Source: Bacteroidia bacterium
Lineage (GTDB): Bacteria; Bacteroidota; Bacteroidia; Flavobacteriales; Flavobacteriaceae
NCBI GenBank assembly: GCA_030431055.1
Contig: JAUIJA010000001.1
Location: forward strand, 310,001 to 374,000
Length of the DNA stretch: 64,000 nt
Reading direction: 5' to 3'
How positions within the stretch are numbered: the stretch's first letter is position 1; each line of letters opens with the position of its first letter. The translations under genes and the position numbers were made by a program. The notes beneath the pieces were generated by a model. It worked only from the letters and a program-made list of their open reading frames with translations. It was not told the DNA's origin and searched no databases. Below, piece after piece: positions 1 through 9,606 of this stretch.

Positions 1-1320
1 GAACTTGAAGAATTAATTCAAGAAAACAAGGAGCAAGAAGTTTTAGACTTGCTTCAGGATATGCATTATGCTGATGTTGCCGAAATAATGGAAGAATTAA
101 GTAACGATGAAGCTATTTATATTTTCAACGTACTTGATTCTGAAAAAACGGCTGATATTCTTTTAGAGCTAGACGAAGAAGTTCGTGTAAAAATACTTAA
201 AAGTTTAACAGCAAAAGAAATTGCAGGCGAACTTGACGAATTAGACACCGATGATGCTGCCGATATTATTGCCGAACTTCCACAAAGTAAAAAGGAAGAA
301 GTAATTTCTGAGCTTGAAGATGTTGAACACGCAAAAGACATTGTTGACTTATTACGCTACGAAGAAGGTTCTGCAGGTAGTTTAATGGCGAAAGAACTTG
401 TGAAAGTTAATGAAAATTGGAACGTACTTACTTGTGTAAAAGAAATGCGTTCGCAAGCCGAAAATGTTACCCGTGTACATTCTATTTATGTAATTGATGA
501 TGAAAACAGATTAAAAGGCCGACTTTCATTAAAAGATTTATTAACTACTTCTACTAAAACACCAATTAGTGATGTTTATATTCCAAAAGTTGACTATGTA
601 AAAGTTGACACAAAAGATGTAGAAGTTGCTCGAATTATGCAAAAATATGACTTGGAAGCAATTCCAGTAGTAGATGAATTAGGGCGATTAGTTGGTCGTA
701 TTACCATTGATGATATTGTCGATGTAATTAAAGAAGAAGCTGATAAAGATTATCAGTTAGCTGCTGGTATTTCGCAAGACGTTGAAGCTGATGATAGTAT
801 TTTAGCATTAACCAAAGCACGTTTACCTTGGTTGGTTTTAGCTTTATTAGGTGGATTTGTTTCCGTTAGAGTTTTAGGTTTTTACGAGCCAGCTATGGAA
901 TTACATCCAGAGTTATTTTTCTTTACGCCACTTATTGCCGCAATGGCAGGAAATGTTGGAGTTCAATCATCTGCGATTATCGTACAAGGTTTAGCAAACA
1001 ATACACTTTCTGGTTCTTTGTTTAACCGACTGGTTAAAGAACTTTCGTTGAGTTTACTAAACGGACTTCTTTTAGCGTTTATTCTAATTTTAGGAAGTCA
1101 TTTTATTTTAGATATCGATTATAATACTGGAATTACAGTTTCTTTAGCATTACTTTCTGTAATTATAACCGCATCATTAATTGGAACTTTTATTCCTATC
1201 GTTTTAGACAAATACGGAATTGATCCTGCCTTAGCAACCGGACCTTTTATTACCACAAGTAACGATATCACTGGAATTATCATTTTCTTTTCTATTGCAA
1301 AAGCAATTTTAGGGTTTTAA
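1..1320 (+). CDS. mgtE: Magnesium transporter MgtE (5' end outside window)
   Basis: Inner-membrane Mg2+ channel/transporter. The reading frame is open from base 1, so the start codon lies upstream of the window and about 439 residues are visible. The acidic helical N domain comes first, rich in Glu/Asp repeats such as ELDTDDAADIIAELP. A CBS pair follows, with its second half around IPVVDELGRLVGRITIDDIVDVI. The C-terminal part is a five-helix membrane domain containing AAMAGNVGVQSSAIIVQG and the conserved GPFITTSNDITG stretch of the pore. In the family the N and CBS domains sense cytosolic Mg2+ and close the pore. The length is near the usual 450 residues, so little is missing. Confidence 0.95.
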   Translation, partial: ELEELIQENKEQEVLDLLQDMHYADVAEIMEELSNDEAIYIFNVLDSEKTADILLELDEEVRVKILKSLTAKEIAGELDELDTDDAADIIAELPQSKKEEVISELEDVEHAKDIVDLLRYEEGSAGSLMAKELVKVNENWNVLTCVKEMRSQAENVTRVHSIYVIDDENRLKGRLSLKDLLTTSTKTPISDVYIPKVDYVKVDTKDVEVARIMQKYDLEAIPVVDELGRLVGRITIDDIVDVIKEEADKDYQLAAGISQDVEADDSILALTKARLPWLVLALLGGFVSVRVLGFYEPAMELHPELFFFTPLIAAMAGNVGVQSSAIIVQGLANNTLSGSLFNRLVKELSLSLLNGLLLAFILILGSHFILDIDYNTGITVSLALLSVIITASLIGTFIPIVLDKYGIDPALATGPFITTSNDITGIIIFFSIAKAILGF

Positions 1321-1352
1321 TTAGATTTTTTCCTAAACTTATATGCATTTCG

Positions 1353-1360
1353 TAAATTTG
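1353..1360 (+). promoter_or_regulatory. Bacteroidota -7 box upstream of the aldo/keto reductase gene
   Basis: TAAATTTG matches the TA-N2-TTTG consensus of Bacteroidota primary-sigma promoters and lies 19 bases before the ATG at 1380. No clear TTTG -33 element is seen at the expected distance, so this is a moderate call. Confidence 0.4.
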
Positions 1361-1379
1361 AAACTTCAAAATTTACACC

Positions 1380-2417
1380 ATGCAATACACATTTTTACCT
1401 AATACAGATTTAAAAGTTAGTAACGTTTGTCTTGGTACAATGACTTTTGGCGAACAAAACACTGAAAACGACGCTCACAATCAATTAGATTATGCTATAG
1501 AAAGAGGCATTAATTTTATCGATACTGCTGAAATGTATCCTATAGCAGCACGTGAAGCAACATTAGGAAGCACTGAACGTTACATTGGTAGTTGGTTAAA
1601 AAAGTCTGGAAAAAGAGATGATTTAGTTATTGCAACTAAAATTGCTGGACCAAACCGCGGTATGGAATACATTAGAAAACCGTTAAATTTTTCAAAGAAA
1701 AGTATTCACGAAGCCGTTGAAAAAAGCTTACAAAATCTTCAAACTGATTATATCGACTTGTACCAAATGCACTGGCCAGAACGTATTATGAATATGTTTC
1801 AGAAACGTGGTGTTCAGGAGTTAGATACAAAATGGCAAGATAATATTGCTGATGTTTTACATGTTTTTGATTCATTAATTAAAGAAGGAAAGATCAAACA
1901 CATCGGTGTTTCGAACGAGAATCCTTGGGGTGTGATAAAATTTTTAATGGAAAGCGAAAAACATGGCTTACCAAGAATAGCTACTATTCAAAATCCGTAT
2001 TCGTTATTAAACCGTACTTATGAAATAGGTTTGTCTGAAATCTCAATGCGAGAAAACGTTGGGTTATTAGCGTATTCACCTTTAGCTTTTGGGTTTTTGT
2101 CTGGAAAACATTTAGCAAACGGATTTATTCCAAACAGTAGATTAGCTTTATTTCCGAAATTTACACGTTATACATCTGAAAATTGTTTTAAAGCGACAAA
2201 ACTGTATCAAGATTTAGCAAAAAGCAATAATCTTTCGTTAACCGAAATGGCAGTGGCATTTGTCAATCAGCAAAAATTTGTTACTTCAACTATTATTGGA
2301 GCTACAACAATAGAACAATTGGAAGAAAACATTAATGCTTTTGAATTGCAACTTTCAAGCGAAATTATTGCTGAAATTGAAAAAATCCAAGAGTTAATTC
2401 CGAATCCTGCGCCATAA
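1380..2417 (+). CDS. tas: NADP(H)-dependent aldo/keto reductase, Tas family
   Basis: Soluble NADPH-dependent reductase of aldehydes and ketones with a TIM barrel. At 345 residues it matches the length of Escherichia coli Tas and resembles it from end to end, including LGTMTFGEQN near the start, FIDTAEMYP (catalytic Asp and Tyr), the YIDLYQMHWP strand with the catalytic His, IGVSNENPWGV, IQNPYSLLNR and the terminal NPAP. The physiological substrate is unknown. The next gene starts one base after the stop codon, so the two are probably co-transcribed. Confidence 0.85.
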   Translation: MQYTFLPNTDLKVSNVCLGTMTFGEQNTENDAHNQLDYAIERGINFIDTAEMYPIAAREATLGSTERYIGSWLKKSGKRDDLVIATKIAGPNRGMEYIRKPLNFSKKSIHEAVEKSLQNLQTDYIDLYQMHWPERIMNMFQKRGVQELDTKWQDNIADVLHVFDSLIKEGKIKHIGVSNENPWGVIKFLMESEKHGLPRIATIQNPYSLLNRTYEIGLSEISMRENVGLLAYSPLAFGFLSGKHLANGFIPNSRLALFPKFTRYTSENCFKATKLYQDLAKSNNLSLTEMAVAFVNQQKFVTSTIIGATTIEQLEENINAFELQLSSEIIAEIEKIQELIPNPAP

Positions 2418-2418
2418 A

Positions 2419-3201
2419 ATGCAACACATTTATTACAAAAACGCTAAAATTTCCTTTACTGATGAGGGAAAAGGAAAAGCCATAGTTTTGCTTCATGGTT
2501 TTTTAGAAAATAGTAATATGTGGCGTTTCCTTCAACCTAAATTAGCAGAACGATATCGTGTAATTTGTATTGATTTATTAGGTCACGGAAACAGTGATAG
2601 CGTTGGATACATTCACACTATGGAAGAAATGGCCGATGCTGTTTATGAAGTTTTACATCATCTAAATTTAAGAAAAATTGTACTCGTTGGCCATTCAATG
2701 GGTGGCTATGTGGCGTTAGCTTTTAGCGAATTATATACCGAAATGGTAAAAGGTCTGGTTTTAGTAAATTCTACTTCTAAAGCGGATAGTGAAGAACGAA
2801 AAACAAATCGCGACCGAGCAATTAAAGCCGTAAAACACAATTACATTGCAGCGATAAGTATGTCGATTGCTAATTTATTTAGCGAAGAAAACAGAGACAA
2901 ACTAACCGAAGAAATACTTTGGGCAAAAGACGAAGCACTTTCAACTCCGCTACAAGGTATAATAGCTGCACAAGAAGGAATGAAATTAAGAAAAGACAGA
3001 GAAAGACTGCTACACAATACTTCGTTCGCTAAAATGCTTATTTTGGGTAAAAAAGATCCGGTTCTTAATTATGAGGAAAGTAAACTTCAGGTTGAAGAGA
3101 CAAACATTCCATTAATTACTTTTGAAGACGGACATATGAGTCACTTAGAAAATAAAGCAGAATTAGAGTTAGCAATTCTCGAATTTCTCAAAAACATTTA
3201 A
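2419..3201 (+). CDS. Alpha/beta-fold hydrolase
   Basis: A 260-residue cytosolic hydrolase of the alpha/beta fold with no signal peptide. The oxyanion-hole motif LLHGFLEN lies at about residues 24-31. The nucleophile elbow GHSMGG has the catalytic Ser at residue 93. The Asp is likely in GKKDPVL and the His in GHMSHLE near the C-terminus, which completes the triad. Relatives include esterases and MenH- or BioH-like enzymes, but the substrate cannot be read from the sequence. It follows the reductase with a one-base gap, and its 3' end overlaps the convergent MscS gene by four bases. Confidence 0.8.
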   Translation: MQHIYYKNAKISFTDEGKGKAIVLLHGFLENSNMWRFLQPKLAERYRVICIDLLGHGNSDSVGYIHTMEEMADAVYEVLHHLNLRKIVLVGHSMGGYVALAFSELYTEMVKGLVLVNSTSKADSEERKTNRDRAIKAVKHNYIAAISMSIANLFSEENRDKLTEEILWAKDEALSTPLQGIIAAQEGMKLRKDRERLLHNTSFAKMLILGKKDPVLNYEESKLQVEETNIPLITFEDGHMSHLENKAELELAILEFLKNI

Positions 3202-4046
3202 ACTTTACTATTATACTGTTTAATTTCAACAATATCTGATGGTAAACTAAAGCCTTCTTTTACTAATACTTCTAAAACTTGTTTCATTACTTCAGTTTTA
3301 ATCCCAGAATGATAGGTTTTTGAAGTAGATTGAAATGTATCTATCCAAAAAAGTACTTTCAAGTTAATTGTACTTGCTGCAAATTCTTCTAGAACAACCG
3401 CTGGTTTTCTTTCGCCATCGATAACTCCGTTAATGTTTTTTACCGTTGCTAAAATAACTTCAATCGCTTTTGAAATATTACTTCCGTAATCTAAACCAAT
3501 AAGAAAATCGTAACGCAAAAATCCATCAATTGTGTAATTAAAAAGCGGATTTTTCAAAATTTGTCCGTTTGGAATAAATACATCTTTTCCGTCTAAAGTT
3601 TTTATTCTGGTTTCTCTAATCGACAAATCATTTACATAACCTGTAATATTATTTGATTCTATTAAATCGTTAATTTTAAACGGACTTTTAAACGCTAAAA
3701 TTATTCCGGCTAAGAAATTTTCGCCAATATCTTTAAACGCAAATCCTACTACAAAAGTTAAAATTCCGGCACCAGCTAAAACATTCGATGTTAAATCGTT
3801 AAAACCTATAATTCGTAAAAAAACTACAATTGCAATTAACTTAATTGAGATACTTACAAATTGTGCAACAAATATTCTAGTTAGTGTATTTTCTGCGTTT
3901 TTATTCGTTTTCTGCTCAACTACTTTTCGAACTCTATTTGCCAGATAAAAACCAATAATTAAAACTACAATTCCCACCAATAAAGAAGGTAATTGGTTTT
4001 CAAGTTTTAAAATGATTTCGGTAAAAGCATTTTTTATGTTTTCCAT
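3198..4046 (-). CDS. Small-conductance mechanosensitive channel, MscS family
   Basis: Inner-membrane channel that opens under membrane tension and releases solutes on osmotic downshock. The 282 residues are typical of the minimal MscS form. The N-terminus carries helices around LLVGIVVLIIGFYLANRV and FVSISIKLIAIVVFLRIIGF. The Gly/Ala-rich pore helix VLAGAGILTFVVGFAFKDIGENFLAG follows. The beta domain has the signature DLIESNNITGYVNDLSIRETRIKTLDGKDVFIPNG in pieces. It lies three bases after the AddB-like gene, so the two probably share a transcript. Confidence 0.9.
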   Translation of the reverse strand: MENIKNAFTEIILKLENQLPSLLVGIVVLIIGFYLANRVRKVVEQKTNKNAENTLTRIFVAQFVSISIKLIAIVVFLRIIGFNDLTSNVLAGAGILTFVVGFAFKDIGENFLAGIILAFKSPFKINDLIESNNITGYVNDLSIRETRIKTLDGKDVFIPNGQILKNPLFNYTIDGFLRYDFLIGLDYGSNISKAIEVILATVKNINGVIDGERKPAVVLEEFAASTINLKVLFWIDTFQSTSKTYHSGIKTEVMKQVLEVLVKEGFSLPSDIVEIKQYNSKV

Positions 4047-4049
4047 AGC

Positions 4050-6818
4050 TTATTGTGTGTTTTCTACAAAACTATTTTCTGTGCTTAAAATTTCTGCTAT
4101 TAAAGTTACCAATTCTTCTTCAAAGTTACTTAGTAAATCTTTGTTAATCGTTTTATTAGCATCAAAAACAAACGGCATAAAGCCTGATTTTAAATTTTTA
4201 AAAGATAAAATTCCAACTTCAATTCCAGCTTCAGGAATACCAATTTTATCTTGGTACATTAAAGCATAACACAACAACTGAATAATTTTATCGTGTTTGA
4301 TTTCTTGTGTAATTCCATCGAAAGTTGAAATTTTTAAATTTCTAGCTTCAACTTTCCCTGTTTTATAATCGACAATTCTAATTACTCCATTTCGCTCTTC
4401 AATTCTATCGACTTTTCCAGCTACAATTACATCATAAGGCAATTTTTCGTGTTTTATGGTACATGACAAACCAGCTTCGGATGCTATAATCTTTATTTTT
4501 TCCCCATTTTCAATTTCTTTCTTTTCAAGATTTAGAAAATTAAAAATATTACGCTTTGCTACTTCATAGGCTAGATAATTTTTCCCTTTAGTAATATTTC
4601 CTTCTTTATACGTTGCTTTAAATTTTTCCAAAACAACTTCATCAATTTTTTGAATCATTGCTTTATTGTCTTCAACAGAAAGGATATCTACATACGGTTC
4701 GTATAAAGTTTCAAGCGAATCGTGAATAATCGTACCTAATGTATTAACTGCGATGCTTTCTTCCACATCATCAACTTCGCTTACTCTTAAAACACGCTGA
4801 AAATAAAACTGAATTGGATTTCGTATATAATTTGTTAACGATGATGGAGAAAAACCTTTTTTAGTGGCAATTTCTTCTAATCTTGCTAACAGTTTTTCCG
4901 ATTTAGGAATTTCAATGCGTTCATGTGATTTTTGCGGTAAAATTGCATTGTACTTTACATTTTCAATAGTATGATTAGGCAATTTTTCAATTTCTAATTG
5001 TTGTAAAAACCTACTCTTTTCACCAGCGTCAATTCCTTCATTATCGGTATTATACAACAAGAAAATATTTTCGGCTCGAAATAATAAGTGATAAAAATGA
5101 TAACTGTAAATCGCGTCTTTTTCTTTGTATGTAGGCAAACCTAATTCTCGCTTTATATCATACGGAATAAACGATTGTTGGGTTTTTCCTGCAGGAAATT
5201 TACCTTCATTTACTGAAGTTATAATTACATTTTTAAAATCTAAAACTCGGGATTCTAAAACTCCCATAATTTGCAAACCTGTCAATGGTTCGCCTTCAAA
5301 AGAAACATCAGAAACATCTAAAAGTTGTTTATAAACCGCTAAAAGTGATTCTAAATTGTCGATTCGATTGTATTTTAAATGATAACTTTCAATTTTATTA
5401 ATCAAATTATAAACCGAATAAATAAACGTTAACGCTATTTTTTCAGATTCATTTTTTGTGTTTAAATTTTCCTTTGCACTTGATAAAACTCTTTTTATTA
5501 AATCTAAAACTTGACTTATAGTTTTATCTTTCCAAGGTTTTAATAACAAGTCGAAAAAATCATTATCATGAAAATTTGAAGACTCTTTTAATCTTTCAAG
5601 CGTATTAAAATTGAAAAATGTTAAATTGTTATTTCGAACTTTTTGAATGATTTCTTGTGCATTTACAATTGGTTCTATAAATGCATGATTTAAAACAGAA
5701 ATTACTTCTTTGTAGTAAAAAGTATAATTATTTTCATTTCTACTTTGAGCATTATTATGTAATTTAATCAGGCTTAAAACTAAAAGCTGTGCTGGATTAT
5801 TTTTACTCGAATAACCCATTGTGATATTAAGTCCGTTTAGTTTGTTTGGAAGTGAATTTAAAACAGGTAATAGTAAATTTTCATCTCCTAAAACAACTGC
5901 ACAATTATCTAGAGATTCTCCGTTTTGAATTAATTCTTCAACTTTTTTTCCAGCAATTTTAGCTTGCCCGATTGATTTAGGCGTTCCTATTATTTGGATT
6001 TTCTTTTCTTGCTGAAAATCATTTGTTATCCAATTAAAAGGTTCTTTACTATTCTTTAACCATTCCTTTTTATATCTTCTGATAAATAAGCCAACATCAT
6101 GATAATTATTCGTTAGAAAATAGTCATCTATATCCCAGAAAACTTTCGCATTATTAAACTCAACTAAATGAAGTATTATGGTTTCTTCAGCTTTGTTTAA
6201 GGCATTAAAGCCAGCAAAAATAAATTTAGCCGAATTATTGATTTTAGAATATTGAAGTAAACTATTTACAGCTTCACGATAAATTAGTCCTTGATAACCA
6301 ATTTTCTTATTTTTTAAAACTTTATAAAGTTTGTTGTAGTATAGAGGTAATTGTTGCCAAAAAAGCAAATGCTTATCAACCAGTTCTGTCTTTTCTTCTA
6401 CATCGACTTTCCATCTTTCTAATGCTTTAACTTCGCTTAAATATTGAAAAACATCATCTGGATTTAATAAATATCTATCTATTTCATTAAAGTCTTGAAT
6501 GGCAGTTTTAGCCCAAGTAGAGAATTGTTCAAAACTTTGCTGCTCTTCTTTTTTTTCAGAAGAAAGATATACTTCATAAAATTCAAATAACAACTCAATA
6601 TTATCAATTGAACGTAAACCAGAAATATCTTGAATAAGTTCTTCAACACTCAAAATATTTGGTGAAAAAACTGAATTTTCAACTTGCTTTCTTATTTCAT
6701 CTAACAAAAAAACTTTCGCTCTTTTATTAGGTAAAATAATGCTTAAGTCATCAATTGAATCTTTATACTCTGATACTATTTTAGTAACAAGTTTTTCTAA
6801 AAAGGAAGTATTATTCAT
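4050..6818 (-). CDS. addB: AddB-like PD-(D/E)XK nuclease / inactivated helicase
   Basis: Probable second subunit of an AddAB-type helicase-nuclease that processes double-strand breaks for RecA. The 922 residues begin with a degenerate helicase-like domain (LSIILPNKRAKVFLLDEI replaces a proper Walker A). The C-terminal nuclease domain starts at about residue 650 (SPSSLTNYIRNPIQFYFQ) and includes GVIRIVDYKTGK, the PD-(D/E)XK core, and the following QLLCYALMYQ helix. The cysteines that hold an iron-sulfur cluster in Bacillus AddB are not evident. The AddA-like partner is about 3 kb away on the same strand, separated by ompA and kbl. Confidence 0.8.
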   Translation of the reverse strand: MNNTSFLEKLVTKIVSEYKDSIDDLSIILPNKRAKVFLLDEIRKQVENSVFSPNILSVEELIQDISGLRSIDNIELLFEFYEVYLSSEKKEEQQSFEQFSTWAKTAIQDFNEIDRYLLNPDDVFQYLSEVKALERWKVDVEEKTELVDKHLLFWQQLPLYYNKLYKVLKNKKIGYQGLIYREAVNSLLQYSKINNSAKFIFAGFNALNKAEETIILHLVEFNNAKVFWDIDDYFLTNNYHDVGLFIRRYKKEWLKNSKEPFNWITNDFQQEKKIQIIGTPKSIGQAKIAGKKVEELIQNGESLDNCAVVLGDENLLLPVLNSLPNKLNGLNITMGYSSKNNPAQLLVLSLIKLHNNAQSRNENNYTFYYKEVISVLNHAFIEPIVNAQEIIQKVRNNNLTFFNFNTLERLKESSNFHDNDFFDLLLKPWKDKTISQVLDLIKRVLSSAKENLNTKNESEKIALTFIYSVYNLINKIESYHLKYNRIDNLESLLAVYKQLLDVSDVSFEGEPLTGLQIMGVLESRVLDFKNVIITSVNEGKFPAGKTQQSFIPYDIKRELGLPTYKEKDAIYSYHFYHLLFRAENIFLLYNTDNEGIDAGEKSRFLQQLEIEKLPNHTIENVKYNAILPQKSHERIEIPKSEKLLARLEEIATKKGFSPSSLTNYIRNPIQFYFQRVLRVSEVDDVEESIAVNTLGTIIHDSLETLYEPYVDILSVEDNKAMIQKIDEVVLEKFKATYKEGNITKGKNYLAYEVAKRNIFNFLNLEKKEIENGEKIKIIASEAGLSCTIKHEKLPYDVIVAGKVDRIEERNGVIRIVDYKTGKVEARNLKISTFDGITQEIKHDKIIQLLCYALMYQDKIGIPEAGIEVGILSFKNLKSGFMPFVFDANKTINKDLLSNFEEELVTLIAEILSTENSFVENTQ

Positions 6819-6830
6819 TTTATAAAAATA

Positions 6831-6866
6831 AAAAAACGCCTCGAAAAATCGAGGCGTTTTTTATTA
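6831..6866 (-). terminator. Rho-independent terminator of the OmpA gene
   Basis: An 8-bp stem (cgcctcga/tcgaggcg) with an AAAA loop lies at 6837-6856 and is flanked by A and T runs. It stands 20-50 bases beyond the OmpA stop codon on the minus strand. The symmetric flanks would let it work in both directions. Confidence 0.8.
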
Positions 6867-6884
6867 TTTATTTAGCTACGTAAA

Positions 6885-8285
6885 TTACTTTACTAACTTA
6901 ACTTCAACTCTACGGTTATTAGCTCTACCTTTAGACGTCTTGTTTGTGTCAATTGGATAATCTTCACCAAAACCAGTAGCACTTAATCTTGTAGCATCAA
7001 TTCCGTTTTCAATTAAATATGCTTTAACAGCATCAGCTCTAGAAGCAGACAATTTTTTATTAAATTCAGCAGCACCTTGACTATCAGTGTGACCTTCAAT
7101 TGAGAATTTAGAAGAAGGGTACTCTTTTAAGATAGCTGTAATTGCTTCTAATACAGGAATAGTTTGCTTTTTAAATGATGATTTACCTGAATCAAATAAA
7201 ATTGTTTTAGCGTAATCATTTAATTTTTTGATAGCTTCTTCTGAAACTTCAGGACAACCATTGTTTGCAATTGTACCAGCAACTGTAGGGCATTGATCAT
7301 CTTTATCAGCTACACCGTCACCATCTCCGTCAGGCCATGGACAACCATTGTTTTCAGCTGGACCAGCTACATCAACACACTGGTCATCTTTATCAGCTAC
7401 ACCGTCACCGTCAGCATCAGGACAACCGTTCATGATTTTTGTTCCAGCAACTTCTGGACAATCATCTTCTGAATCGATAATTCCGTCTCCATCAGTATCA
7501 GGACAACCATTGAATTCAGCTAAACCAGCAGTATCAGGACAAGAATCGTCTTTATCAGCGATTCCGTCACCATCAGTATCAGGACAACCCATAAACTCTT
7601 CTAAACCTGGAGTTTCTGGACAAGCATCATCTTTATCATAGATTCCATCACCATCAGTATCTTTACCTCCAAATTTGAAAGTAATACCTGCCATATGTTG
7701 TAAGTGAGAAGGAACATCATAATCAGCAACTCTTGTATCATCAAACGAGTGCTTGTAAGAAGATTGTAATTGTAAACCTACTTGCTCTGTGAACCAAAAA
7801 GTAATCCCAGCACCACCATTAACTGTACCTGCAGAAGCATCACCAACAAATTGGTAACCTCCACCTAAGTGTAACGATGGATCAAACCATTTAGTTCCAA
7901 TCATTTCCATAAAGCTATACTTAACAGATGCATCAATTCCATAGTAAGATAAATCACCTGGATTGTAAATTGCATCCGTAGATTCAGTACCTGGAACTCT
8001 TTCTAACCATTTATCAATCTTATTAACAGATCCAGTTAAACCAACAGAAAAACCATCACCGATGTATCTAGAAACGTTTAAGTAAGACACCGATGGCAAA
8101 ATATTCCAGTTGTCTCTAGCATTTGCTAATTGAATAAACTGAGGGCTATCATTACCTTCAGCACTAATTTTGGTATCAACACCGTTTGCTCCAAACGATA
8201 CTGCCCATGGATTGTTGCTATCTTGTGCGTTAGCTGTAAAACCAGCAAACATTAAAGCAGCAGCAAAAATTTTAAGATGTTTCAT
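6885..8285 (-). CDS. OmpA-family outer-membrane protein with thrombospondin type 3 repeats
   Basis: Abundant-type outer-membrane protein anchored to peptidoglycan. The signal peptide [20 protein letters not shown] is cleaved before QDSN. An eight-strand-type beta barrel occupies about residues 25-210. Five calcium-binding thrombospondin type 3 repeats follow (DxDGDGixDkDDxCP units, about residues 212-335), each ending in a Cys-bearing NGCP-like turn. The C-terminal OmpA domain carries [23 protein letters not shown] and NNRRVEVKL, which contact peptidoglycan. It is a single-gene unit with its own promoter and terminator. Confidence 0.93.
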   Translation of the reverse strand: MKHLKIFAAALMFAGFTANAQDSNNPWAVSFGANGVDTKISAEGNDSPQFIQLANARDNWNILPSVSYLNVSRYIGDGFSVGLTGSVNKIDKWLERVPGTESTDAIYNPGDLSYYGIDASVKYSFMEMIGTKWFDPSLHLGGGYQFVGDASAGTVNGGAGITFWFTEQVGLQLQSSYKHSFDDTRVADYDVPSHLQHMAGITFKFGGKDTDGDGIYDKDDACPETPGLEEFMGCPDTDGDGIADKDDSCPDTAGLAEFNGCPDTDGDGIIDSEDDCPEVAGTKIMNGCPDADGDGVADKDDQCVDVAGPAENNGCPWPDGDGDGVADKDDQCPTVAGTIANNGCPEVSEEAIKKLNDYAKTILFDSGKSSFKKQTIPVLEAITAILKEYPSSKFSIEGHTDSQGAAEFNKKLSASRADAVKAYLIENGIDATRLSATGFGEDYPIDTNKTSKGRANNRRVEVKLVK

Positions 8286-8323
8286 ACTTTACTAAATTTA
8301 ATTACAATGCGTTATAATTAGCA

Positions 8324-8353
8324 CAAATGTACTGTTTTTTTTTAAATACAAAA
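8324..8353 (-). promoter_or_regulatory. Promoter of the OmpA gene
   Basis: Read on the minus strand, TTTTTG (ending at 8349) is followed after 17 bases by TACATTTG (8331-8324), a full match to the Bacteroidota -33 and -7 elements. The predicted start leaves a leader of about 30 bases before the ATG. Confidence 0.65.
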
Positions 8354-8387
8354 AGTTTTGTTAAAAAAAAGAAAACTTTTACTAATT

Positions 8388-9584
8388 TTATTCAATAACT
8401 TTCAACTCTTTACCTACCTCGATAAACGCTGATATAGCCTTATCCAAGTGTTCTTTAGAATGAGCTGCTGAAAGTTGAACTCTTATTCTAGCTTTTTCTT
8501 TTGGTACAACTGGAAAGAAAAATCCTATAACATAAACTCCTTTTTTAAGCAATTCATCTGCCATAACTTGTGATAGTTTTGCATCATACAACATTACTGG
8601 TACAATAGCAGAGTCTCCATCAATAATATCAAAACCAGCTTTTTTCATTCCTTCTTTGAAATAATTAGTATTCCATTCTAATTTATCTCGTAAAGAAGTA
8701 TCTTTTTCTAACAATTCAAAAACTTTTAAGGAAGCTCCAACAATTGAAGGTGCTAAAGAATTTGAAAATAAATACGGACGTGAACGCTGACGTAAAATTT
8801 CTATAATTTCTTTTTTCGCCGTTGTATAACCACCCATTGCTCCACCAAGAGCTTTACCTAGTGTTCCTGTAATAATATCTACTCGTCCCATTACTTTTTT
8901 AGCTTCAAGTGTACCTTTTCCTGTTGCACCAATAAACCCAGCAGCATGACATTCATCTACCATTACCATAGCATCATATTTATCAGCTAAATCACAAATT
9001 TTATCTAAAGGAGCTACTAAACCGTCCATAGAGAAAACACCATCGGTTACAATTAACTTGAAACGATGTCCTTTTTCAGAAGCTTCTTTTAATTTAGCTT
9101 CTAAATCTTCCATGTTATTATTCTCATAACGATAGCGAGCCGCTTTACACAAACGAACTCCGTCGATAATAGAAGCGTGATTTAAACTATCAGAAATTAT
9201 ACAATCTTCAGCACTTAACAAAGGTTCAAAAACCCCACCATTTGCATCAAATGCCGCTGCGTATAAAATAGTATCATCAGTTCCGTAGAAATTAGCAATT
9301 TTTTGTTCTAATTCTTTATGAATATCTTGAGTTCCGCAAATGAAACGAACTGAGGACATTCCGAAACCGTGAGAATCTAATGCGTCTTTTGCTGCTTGAA
9401 CTACTTCTGGATGTGATGACAAGCCTAAATAGTTATTAGCACAAAAATTTAAAACAGTTTCTCCTGTTGAAATTGTAATTTCAGCACCTTGCGGAGATGT
9501 TATAATTCGTTCGCTTTTGAATAATCCATTTTCTTTAATGGCATCTATCTCTTCTTGTAAGTATTCTTTTATTTTTCCGTACAT
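8388..9584 (-). CDS. kbl: Glycine C-acetyltransferase (2-amino-3-ketobutyrate CoA ligase)
   Basis: PLP enzyme of threonine breakdown that splits 2-amino-3-oxobutyrate with CoA into glycine and acetyl-CoA. At 398 residues it is exactly family length. Visible motifs are [15 protein letters not shown], the serine of [22 protein letters not shown] and the PLP-lysine region [16 protein letters not shown]. The closest alternatives are other alpha-oxoamine synthases (BioF, SPT). The NNYLGL start and overall length fit Kbl best. It begins 22 bases after the AddA-like gene on the same strand. Confidence 0.9.
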   Translation of the reverse strand: MYGKIKEYLQEEIDAIKENGLFKSERIITSPQGAEITISTGETVLNFCANNYLGLSSHPEVVQAAKDALDSHGFGMSSVRFICGTQDIHKELEQKIANFYGTDDTILYAAAFDANGGVFEPLLSAEDCIISDSLNHASIIDGVRLCKAARYRYENNNMEDLEAKLKEASEKGHRFKLIVTDGVFSMDGLVAPLDKICDLADKYDAMVMVDECHAAGFIGATGKGTLEAKKVMGRVDIITGTLGKALGGAMGGYTTAKKEIIEILRQRSRPYLFSNSLAPSIVGASLKVFELLEKDTSLRDKLEWNTNYFKEGMKKAGFDIIDGDSAIVPVMLYDAKLSQVMADELLKKGVYVIGFFFPVVPKEKARIRVQLSAAHSKEHLDKAISAFIEVGKELKVIE

Positions 9585-9606
9585 AATTATGGTTGTTGTT
9601 TGTTTT

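Noticed and set aside
7348..7641. 97-codon plus-strand frame opposite the OmpA repeats
   Set aside because: It is an antisense shadow of the repetitive DxDGDG codons.
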